A stretch of 39,277 bases of DNA from an uncultured Lachnospiraceae bacterium (lineage in GTDB: Bacteria > Bacillota > Clostridia > Lachnospirales > Lachnospiraceae): assembly GCA_900539715.1 (NCBI GenBank), contig UQDA01000024.1, positions 1 through 39,277 on the forward strand. Direction: 5' to 3'. The notes under the pieces were generated by a model that searched no databases, had not been told where the DNA came from, and was given only the letters and a program-made list of their open reading frames with translations. A program made the position numbers and the translations under genes. The stretch's first letter is position 1; the number at the start of each line of letters is the position of its first letter. This document shows, piece after piece, positions 15,785 through 22,540 of this stretch.

Positions 15785-17404
15785 ATGAAGAAAAGATTTC
15801 AATTGCTGGCAGGTATGTTGGCATTGACGGTAACAATGGCAGGATGCGGTAGCACGGAAGGGACAGGGGTTGAAACTGGAAGTAATACGAATGCGTCTGT
15901 AGCATCTGCGACAGAGGTGGATAGCAATCGAAAAGAAGCAGAAGAAACTAAGGAATTAGAGGAATTAAAGATTGGTTTAGCTGCACTTCCTACACAGCTT
16001 GATCCGGATCGTTCTATTGGAATTGCAAGTATTAAACTATTTTATAATATTTTTGATACCCTTCTTTTTACGGATAAAGAAGGTAATATTTGTGGACAGC
16101 TTGCGGAGAGCTGGGAATGGATCGATGATAAAACGTTGAATGTGAAGCTTAGAGAGGGAATTACATTTCAGAATGGTGAGAAATGTACTTCTGAAGATGT
16201 AAAGTACACATTTGACAGAATATTAAGCGGGTATGGTGATGGAACAATCGCAGTTCTTTACGAGACTTTGGACTCTGTAGAAATTATTGATGATTTAACT
16301 ACACAGTTTAAGCTTAACAGACCAGATGCAGCTTTTGAGCAGAGACTTGGATCTATCTGGGGAGCAAGTATTGTGCCTAAGGATTATACGACAGAAATCG
16401 GAGATGAGGCTTTCCAGACGGCACCCATTGGAACAGGACCTTATAAATTAACACAATATTCTCCGGAAAAGTATGTATTGGAGCGATATGATGGTTTTTG
16501 GGGTGACGCACCGGCAGCTCGTAAGATTGAGTTTATTGCATATCCGGAAGCATCAGCCAGAATGACTGCTTTGATTACAGGGGAAGTAGATATTATAAAT
16601 GATGTTCCAGGTGATGCTGTTGAAACCATTCAAAGTCAGGATGGATTGAATGTAGTAGGTACTCCGATCAAGAATATTCATATTTATACGTTCAATACTA
16701 AAGATGAAAGCAGCATCATGTCAAATCAGAGTTTTCGTCGGGCAGTCACTATGGCAATTGATCGTCAGACTTTAGTGGATACACTGTGGACTGATTATGC
16801 AAAGGTGCCAAACGGACATCAGTTTGAGAGTTATGGTGATTTATATATTGAAGATTATCCCGGAGTTCAATATGATCCTGAAAAGGCACTTCAGCTTGTA
16901 AAAGAGTCTGGTTATGATGGAAAAGAAGTTATTACGATTGAAATGAATGATGGATATTATACCAATGGTAATCAAGCGGGAGAAGCTATTGTAGGAATGC
17001 TGGCAGATGTTGGAATTCAGGCAGAAGTGGCTTATGTAGACAAATTTAGTTTTCAGGCAGATATCAGAGCATGGTCTTCAGCGTCTCGTTTTGATAATCC
17101 TTTAGGGGCATTATGGCTGCTTTTTGGTACGGGTTCAAGTCCTGCTAATGAGGAAAAGGGAAATTGGATACCTACGGAAGAATTTGTTGAGGCTGGAAAT
17201 ACGTTGATAAGCAGCAATGATCTGGAAGAACAGAGGGAGGCGGCGCGTACATTGCTGGAAGTTTTTGATACCTATTGTCCGGGAACATATCTTTATCAAG
17301 CAGAAGACTTGTATGGAATAAGAGATGGCCTTGATTGGGATATGACATATTGTGAGAATCAGATCATGCCGTTCCGTGCAGATGATTTAAAGGTAACTGA
17401 GTAA
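15785..17404 (+). CDS. ABC transporter substrate-binding lipoprotein, family 5 (peptide/nickel type)
   Basis: 539 residues. A lipoprotein signal ends in the lipobox MAGC (C20). After an acidic linker the SBP_bac_5 fold begins at KIGLAALPTQLDPDRS and includes the family signatures LAESWEW, LREGITFQNGEKCTSEDVKYT and FRRAVTMAIDR. AAGGAG stands 8 bases before the ATG. It is the first gene of an operon with two OppD/F-type ATPases, two permeases and a phosphodiesterase. This class binds peptides, metal chelates or small glyco- and phospho-compounds. The terminal phosphodiesterase gene suggests a glycerophosphodiester or a phospho-containing ligand, which is inference. Confidence 0.88.
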   Translation: MKKRFQLLAGMLALTVTMAGCGSTEGTGVETGSNTNASVASATEVDSNRKEAEETKELEELKIGLAALPTQLDPDRSIGIASIKLFYNIFDTLLFTDKEGNICGQLAESWEWIDDKTLNVKLREGITFQNGEKCTSEDVKYTFDRILSGYGDGTIAVLYETLDSVEIIDDLTTQFKLNRPDAAFEQRLGSIWGASIVPKDYTTEIGDEAFQTAPIGTGPYKLTQYSPEKYVLERYDGFWGDAPAARKIEFIAYPEASARMTALITGEVDIINDVPGDAVETIQSQDGLNVVGTPIKNIHIYTFNTKDESSIMSNQSFRRAVTMAIDRQTLVDTLWTDYAKVPNGHQFESYGDLYIEDYPGVQYDPEKALQLVKESGYDGKEVITIEMNDGYYTNGNQAGEAIVGMLADVGIQAEVAYVDKFSFQADIRAWSSASRFDNPLGALWLLFGTGSSPANEEKGNWIPTEEFVEAGNTLISSNDLEEQREAARTLLEVFDTYCPGTYLYQAEDLYGIRDGLDWDMTYCENQIMPFRADDLKVTE

Positions 17405-17431
17405 TAGACGTAGAAAGGTAAGGTAGTATTT

Positions 17432-18463
17432 TTGAGTCAGAATAGCAGGAACGTAATGGAGCCAGACGAAAGTCTGGTCCCATTATTAGAAATAAAAAAT
17501 TTGAAACATTATTATGATGTCGGCACCAGAATAGTGCCAGCAGTGGATGGGGTTGATCTTAGTCTTTTTAAAGGTGAAATTGTTGGAATTGTAGGGGAAT
17601 CTGGATGTGGTAAAAGTACTGTTGTAAGAAGTTTGATGGGGCTGGTCGATTCTGCTTGTGCAAAGCGCGTGTCAGGAGAGGCTATTTTTGAAGGTGATGA
17701 TCTTTTCAAAATGAGTGAAAAGAAAATTTGTAAGATACGGGGAAAAAAGATAGCCATGATTTTCCAAAATCCGCTTTCAGCATTGGATCCGGTTTATACA
17801 GTAGGGGAGCAGATTATGGAGATGCTGCTTCTTCATGAGCCTATTAACAAAAAAGAGGCAAGGATAAAAGCAATAGAATTATTGAAACAGGTAAATATTC
17901 CCTCACCAGAACTGCGAATTGATCAGTACCCACATGAGCTATCAGGGGGCATGCAGCAGAGAGTTATGATCGCGATAGCGTTGGCGTGCAGTCCGGATAT
18001 TTTGATAGCAGATGAGCCGACCACGGCTTTAGATGTTACGATTCAAGCTCAAATTTTGGCCCTTATAAAGGAACTAAGAGATAGACTGGGAGTGGCTGTT
18101 ATTTTGATTACACACAATATGGGCGTGGTAGCTGCGATTTGTGACAGAATGTTGGTTATGTATGGAGGCGTAGTAGTAGAGGAAGGATTTTGTAAAGATA
18201 TATTTCTTTCACCAGGACATCCTTATACGCAGGGATTGTTGGCAGCAATTCCTAGCATTGATGAAGATAAAGAAGAACTTTATGCTATTCCCGGTCAGGT
18301 GCCAAATCTGGAACCACCGGTAGGAAAGTGTCGGTTTGCAGGACGTTGTCAATTTGCTCAGGAAAAGTGTATTCAGGAAGAGCCTGAACTTATCAGAGAA
18401 GGTGATCGAGCTTGCCGCTGTCTCAAATGGCAGATAGAACAGAAGCTGAAAAGGGGGATGTAG
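17432..18463 (+). CDS. ABC transporter ATP-binding protein (DppD/OppD type)
   Basis: 343 residues from TTG 17432, with AAGG 9 bases upstream. An alternative ATG at 17456 with CAGGA in front would give a protein 8 residues shorter. Walker A GESGCGKST, signature LSGGMQQRV, Walker B ILIADEPT and the H-loop ITHN are intact. The C-terminal oligo_HPY extension has a cysteine set (CRFAGRCQFAQEKC and a later CRC) that in some DppD homologues binds an iron-sulfur cluster. It energises uptake with the next gene's ATPase as a heterodimer. Confidence 0.92.
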   Translation: MSQNSRNVMEPDESLVPLLEIKNLKHYYDVGTRIVPAVDGVDLSLFKGEIVGIVGESGCGKSTVVRSLMGLVDSACAKRVSGEAIFEGDDLFKMSEKKICKIRGKKIAMIFQNPLSALDPVYTVGEQIMEMLLLHEPINKKEARIKAIELLKQVNIPSPELRIDQYPHELSGGMQQRVMIAIALACSPDILIADEPTTALDVTIQAQILALIKELRDRLGVAVILITHNMGVVAAICDRMLVMYGGVVVEEGFCKDIFLSPGHPYTQGLLAAIPSIDEDKEELYAIPGQVPNLEPPVGKCRFAGRCQFAQEKCIQEEPELIREGDRACRCLKWQIEQKLKRGM

Positions 18464-18472
18464 TCCTTATAT

Positions 18473-19450
18473 ATGAATAAAGCAATTTTAGAAGTAAAGA
18501 ATCTGCAGAAAGACTATGTTGTAAATAAAGGCTGGATTATGAGACATGAAATCGGACGAGTTCATGCGGTCGATCAAGTATCTTTTAAAGTCTATGATGG
18601 AGAAACACTTGGAGTTATAGGTGAATCGGGGTGTGGGAAAACAACGCTTTCCCGTGTGATTATGGGGCTTGAAGACGCATCTGACGGTGAGGTGCGTTTT
18701 GAGGGGAAGCTGGTCAGTAAAAAAATGCCTTCGGAAATGAGAAAAAATATTCAAATGATATTTCAAGATCCGTACTCGTCTTTGGATCCCCGAATGTCGG
18801 TAAGACGTATTATAGAGGAGCCGTTGCGGATTCACACACATTTGACTGAGAAGGAAAAGCAAAAAATTATTTTACCGGTTTTACAGCAGGTAGGAATGAA
18901 TGAGACTGTGCTGGATAAATATCCGCATGAATTTTCGGGTGGACAAAGGCAGAGACTGGGAATTGCAAGAGCGTTGGTGACAAAACCCAAATTACTTATT
19001 TGTGATGAGCCGGTGTCTGCTCTGGATGTATCAATTCAGGCACAAATTTTAAATTTGTTTAAGCGACTACAGAAAGAGAATAATCTTACTTATTTGTTCG
19101 TTTCACATGATATGAGTGTGATAAGGCATATCAGTGATAGAATATTAGTTATGTATTTAGGGCAGGCGATGGAACTTGCAGATAAAAAAACGTTATTTGA
19201 AAAACCAGCTCATCCATATACAAAAGCACTTATGGAGGCAGTACCTGTGCCAAACCCGATGAAAGAAGATCAGTGTAAAATTTTGGAAGGTGAGATTCCT
19301 AGTCCTATCAATGTACCGGATGGATGCCCTTTTTATACGAGATGTAAAGAAGCTGGGGCAAGATGTAAAATTAAAAAACCAGATTTTGTAAAAATAGAAG
19401 AAGGACATTCCGTTGCCTGTCATCTCTATTCAAAGGAGGGCATTTCATGA
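18473..19450 (+). CDS. ABC transporter ATP-binding protein (DppF/OppF type)
   Basis: 325 residues starting at ATG 18473, 9 bases after the preceding stop. It has Walker A GESGCGKTT, signature FSGGQRQRL, Walker B LLICDEPVSALD, H-loop VSHDM, and the C-terminal oligo_HPY domain with cysteines (CPFYTRCKEAGARC). It is the second nucleotide-binding subunit of this importer. Its last 4 bases overlap the first permease start (ATGA), indicating coupled translation. Confidence 0.92.
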   Translation: MNKAILEVKNLQKDYVVNKGWIMRHEIGRVHAVDQVSFKVYDGETLGVIGESGCGKTTLSRVIMGLEDASDGEVRFEGKLVSKKMPSEMRKNIQMIFQDPYSSLDPRMSVRRIIEEPLRIHTHLTEKEKQKIILPVLQQVGMNETVLDKYPHEFSGGQRQRLGIARALVTKPKLLICDEPVSALDVSIQAQILNLFKRLQKENNLTYLFVSHDMSVIRHISDRILVMYLGQAMELADKKTLFEKPAHPYTKALMEAVPVPNPMKEDQCKILEGEIPSPINVPDGCPFYTRCKEAGARCKIKKPDFVKIEEGHSVACHLYSKEGIS

Positions 19451-20364
19451 AACGATATATGGTAATGAGAGTATTAAAGGCGATATTTACCATATGGGCT
19501 GTATACACATTGGTATTTGTTCTGACACGTGTAACCGGGGATCCGATAGAGTGGCTCACATTGGCAGGGGCCAGTGATTCTGCCAAAGAAATATTAAGAA
19601 ATAATTTGGGCTTGGACCTTCCGTTATGGCAGCAGTATGTGAAATCATTTTTGGGACTTTTTACTGGTGACACAGGGATGAGCTACTATTATGCGCGTTC
19701 TGTTTCGGACTTATTTGCTGAGAGGATAGGACCTACATTATCGCTGGGAATCATAGTGATGTTCATTACCGTAATTTTAGGGATACCGCTAGGGGTGATT
19801 GCAGCTGCAAAACATAATTCCATTTTGGATCGCGCAGTTATGAGTACTGCAATTATTGGAAGTACAGTTCCTAATTTTATTCTGGGTATTTTATTGATTT
19901 TTATCTTTTCATTGAAGTTGAGAATGCTTCCGAGCGGTGGAATAGGTACGGTGCAACATTTTGTATTGCCGGTAGTAGCATTGTCTGTGGGACCTGTCGC
20001 AAGTGTAGCCAGACTGACTAGAAGTTCTTTATTGGATGTGATCAATCAGGATTATTTGGACTGCGCTCGTGCAAAGGGGATGCGTGAGTGGAGAGTTATT
20101 ATTAAACATGGTTTACGAAATGCGTTGATTTCGGTTATTACGATTTTAGGAACTCAGTTGAGCGCGTTGATAGGAGGTTCTGTGGTAGTGGAAACTGTTT
20201 TTGCATGGCCTGGAATAGGGACGTTGATTGTGAGCAGTGCACAGCAGAGAGATTTTCCGGTAGTAATGTTTGGAGTCCTGGTGATTGCAGCATCGGTTGC
20301 ATTTATCAATTTATTGGTGGATTTATCTTATGGATTGCTGGATCCGCGCATTAGAGAGAATTGA
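19447..20364 (+). CDS. ABC transporter permease (DppB type)
   Basis: 305 residues with about six transmembrane segments. The first is followed by the family motif FVLTRVTGDPIEWL. A coupling loop carries the DppB hallmark DYLDCARAKGMREWRVIIKH, then GLRNALI. The conserved C-terminus is LDPRIREN. It overlaps the upstream ATPase gene by 4 bases (ATGA) and is preceded by AAAGGAGG. It pairs with the following DppC-type subunit to form the translocation channel. Confidence 0.92.
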   Translation: MKRYMVMRVLKAIFTIWAVYTLVFVLTRVTGDPIEWLTLAGASDSAKEILRNNLGLDLPLWQQYVKSFLGLFTGDTGMSYYYARSVSDLFAERIGPTLSLGIIVMFITVILGIPLGVIAAAKHNSILDRAVMSTAIIGSTVPNFILGILLIFIFSLKLRMLPSGGIGTVQHFVLPVVALSVGPVASVARLTRSSLLDVINQDYLDCARAKGMREWRVIIKHGLRNALISVITILGTQLSALIGGSVVVETVFAWPGIGTLIVSSAQQRDFPVVMFGVLVIAASVAFINLLVDLSYGLLDPRIREN

Positions 20365-20376
20365 ACATAGGAGAGA

Positions 20377-21246
20377 ATGCACATGAGAAGAAATAGCTTA
20401 TTTAAGAAAAAATGGAGTATACCGCCGGGCATTCTTTTTCTTATGATTACATTGGTGATCATAGTGGCATCAGCGCTGTTGGCTCCTATAATCGTACCGG
20501 TAGATTTGGCGGCGACTGATTTGGGGAGTAGATTGCGCCCCCCTGCTTTTTTAGAACATGGTTCAGGTTTTCTGTTAGGTACGGATAATTTGGGGAGAGA
20601 CGTTGCAGTGCGGCTTTTGTATGCGACACGTTCTACGATAATGATTTCCTTTACGGGTATGATTATTGCTACGGTTATTGGTACAGCATTAGGCGTAATA
20701 GCCGGTTTATGTGGTGGGAAAGTTGATGCAATAATTTCCTTTTTTACAGATGTCAGATTGTCTGTACCAACTACATTCATAGGAATCATTTTTGCATGTA
20801 TTATGGGAGCTAACCCGGGGACTACAGTATTAGTGATTGCAATTACGGGGTGGTCATCTTTTAGCAGATTGGTCAGGAGCCAAATTTTTCAATTAAGAAA
20901 TGCAAAATTTATAGAGGCAAGCCGAGCTATGGGGGCAGGTGGGATAAGAATAGTTTTGGAACATATACTGGTTAATATAGCCTCCCCATTAATCGTACAG
21001 TCGACGATGGAGTTGAGTGCTTTTATACTGTTGGAAAGCACATTATCATTTTTAGGACTTGGTATTCAGCCTCCCGGAACATCATTGGGAGTGATGGTTA
21101 GTAATGGAAGGGATTACATGCTAACTCATTGGTGGCTTGCAGTAGCGCCGAGTGTAGTGATTGTTGTTTTGATTCTGCAAATTTCGTTGATAGGAGATTG
21201 GTTGCGGGACAAACTGGATCCGAAGTTAAAATATGGAAAAAAATGA
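20377..21246 (+). CDS. ABC transporter permease (DppC type)
   Basis: 289 residues starting at ATG 20377 with AGGAGAG just upstream. An ATG two codons in is also possible. It has an N-terminal membrane anchor, the periplasmic-side motif LLGTDNLGRDVAVRLLYATR, and the coupling loop FIEASRAMGAGGIRIVLEHI. The C-terminus is LRDKLDPKLKYGKK. Together with the DppB-type subunit it completes the channel. The phosphodiesterase gene follows with 24 bases between. Confidence 0.92.
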   Translation: MHMRRNSLFKKKWSIPPGILFLMITLVIIVASALLAPIIVPVDLAATDLGSRLRPPAFLEHGSGFLLGTDNLGRDVAVRLLYATRSTIMISFTGMIIATVIGTALGVIAGLCGGKVDAIISFFTDVRLSVPTTFIGIIFACIMGANPGTTVLVIAITGWSSFSRLVRSQIFQLRNAKFIEASRAMGAGGIRIVLEHILVNIASPLIVQSTMELSAFILLESTLSFLGLGIQPPGTSLGVMVSNGRDYMLTHWWLAVAPSVVIVVLILQISLIGDWLRDKLDPKLKYGKK

Positions 21247-21270
21247 GTGAAAAGAGAGAGGAATAAGAAT

Positions 21271-22125
21271 ATGATACAAAAAAAGTATTGTGCCCACCGT
21301 GGATTTAATGCTGTAGCACCAGAGAATACTTTACCGGCTTTTGCAGAAGCAGTTGCATTGGGAGCAGATGAAATTGAATTTGATATATGGCCTACAAAGG
21401 ATGGCAGATTAATCGTATGTCACGATCCTAAAATTGATCGCACTACCAACGGGGTGGGAAATATCTGTGATATGACTTTGGATGAGATACGGTGTTTTGA
21501 TGCAGGAATTAAATTCAGTGAAGAATATTCGGGTGTAAGGCTTCCTTTATTCGAAGAAGTCCTGCAGCAATTTGCCGGTAAAGTCGTTATGAATATTCAT
21601 ATCAAATCATTGGGAAAAACAATGATAAAGGATAGTGGTATGGATGATAGAGCGCATAGATTAGTGAAAATATACATAGAAAATACCCCTCTTTCTATGC
21701 CATTACCAGAATACGAAGAGGAAGTGATTCCGATTTTTGAAGAGATTCCATGCGAGCCTTATGATGAAAAAATATTTGCAGAGATTCTTCGGGTGATTGA
21801 CCAATATCAATGTAGGGATACTGTGTATATAACGGGTGAAAAGGATGTATTGCAGACAGCTTTTAGAATGGCACCTGACATAAAAAGATGCTGTTTGGAA
21901 GGACATATGAATTATAGTATTGTAGAAAATGCTATTAAATATAAGTGCAGCAGGGTGCAGTTTTGCAAGTTGTTTTTAACTAGAGAGATGATTGAAAGGG
22001 CACATGCAAGTGGAATGTTATGTAATTTATTTTGGAGTGATGATTTAGAAGAGGCAAATGCTTTTTTTGATATGGGAATTGATGTGATTCTTACAAATCA
22101 TTATCTAAAGATTGCAAGAAGATAG
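21271..22125 (+). CDS. Glycerophosphodiester phosphodiesterase family protein
   Basis: 284 residues from ATG 21271, with GAGGAA 8 bases upstream. An in-frame GTG at 21247 overlaps the previous stop and has no ribosome site. No signal peptide, so cytoplasmic. The GDPD fold shows the catalytic histidines H9 (AHRGFNAVAPENTLPAF) and H51 (VCHDPKIDRTTNG) and metal ligands E36 and D38 (EIEFDIW). The third metal ligand, usually Glu in NIExK, is H110 here (MNIHIKS). A roughly 70-residue segment after residue 115 looks longer than in compact family members. It would hydrolyse glycerophosphodiesters to glycerol 3-phosphate and an alcohol. It is the last gene of the transporter operon, so its substrate may be the imported compound. 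Confidence 0.85.
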   Translation: MIQKKYCAHRGFNAVAPENTLPAFAEAVALGADEIEFDIWPTKDGRLIVCHDPKIDRTTNGVGNICDMTLDEIRCFDAGIKFSEEYSGVRLPLFEEVLQQFAGKVVMNIHIKSLGKTMIKDSGMDDRAHRLVKIYIENTPLSMPLPEYEEEVIPIFEEIPCEPYDEKIFAEILRVIDQYQCRDTVYITGEKDVLQTAFRMAPDIKRCCLEGHMNYSIVENAIKYKCSRVQFCKLFLTREMIERAHASGMLCNLFWSDDLEEANAFFDMGIDVILTNHYLKIARR

Positions 22126-22127
22126 TT

Positions 22128-22150
22128 AAAGGAAGAGTTTGTTCCTTTTA
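22128..22150 (+). terminator. Weak terminator of the transporter operon
   Basis: AAAGGAA (22128-22134) pairs with TTCCTTT (22142-22148) over a 7-base loop, with a poor U-tract. It lies right after the phosphodiesterase stop codon. Confidence 0.5.
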
Positions 22151-22396
22151 AGTGAAATATTTGATTGTGCAGTGAAAAATTAGAAGGGGATGTATATCGT
22201 AAATATAGAAAGACTATGTGCATTTATTGGCAAAGTGGAGCGGTAGTCATAAACTGGTATTATCATAGTAATAATTTATGGCGTTCGCATTTTACTTTCC
22301 ATTGAGTTGGAAAATATTTTTAGGAATAATTGGATTTGACGGCTGGAATATAGGAGATAGCGGTCAAGTTAATAATGTCTGGCAACGTGAAAAGTA
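22151..22396. other. Intergenic stretch with no recognisable gene
   Basis: About 245 AT-rich bases between the transporter operon and the tex promoters. One 18-codon frame (22190-22246) has AAGGGG abutting its ATG, too close for a normal ribosome site. No RNA fold or protein family was recognised. Confidence 0.5.
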
Positions 22397-22466
22397 TTGA
22401 TATGTAATGTCTGTTTCATATGATAATACTTCTCCTCTTGCACAATCTCTCTCATCGCATTATGAT
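22397..22466 (+). promoter_or_regulatory. Two putative tandem promoters for tex
   Basis: The upstream one is TTGATA (22397-22402), 16 bases, TATGAT (22419-22424). The downstream one is TTGCAC (22438-22443), 17 bases, TATGAT (22461-22466). Initiation from the second would fall at about 22473, inside the first bases of the hairpin described next. Confidence 0.55.
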
Positions 22467-22470
22467 AAAG

Positions 22471-22505
22471 AAAGCGGGCGCATGGCACCATGCGCCCGCT
22501 TTTAA
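22471..22505 (+). terminator. Strong GC-rich hairpin at the 5' end of the tex transcript
   Basis: AAAGCGGGCGCATGG (22471-22485) pairs along all 15 bases with 22488-22502, with only CA between the arms (a 4-base loop in practice), followed by TTTTAAAAG. By sequence it is a good intrinsic terminator, but there is no room for a promoter between it and tex (start 22541). It is either a leader attenuator, a 5' protective stem, or a terminator that tex transcription escapes. Confidence 0.7.
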
Positions 22506-22540
22506 AAGAATATCGACAGTTTGACGACAGGAGAACAGGA

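Noticed and set aside
22190..22246. Possible 18-residue peptide gene between the transporter operon and tex
   Set aside because: AAGGGG abuts the ATG, leaving no proper spacing, and nothing else supports it.
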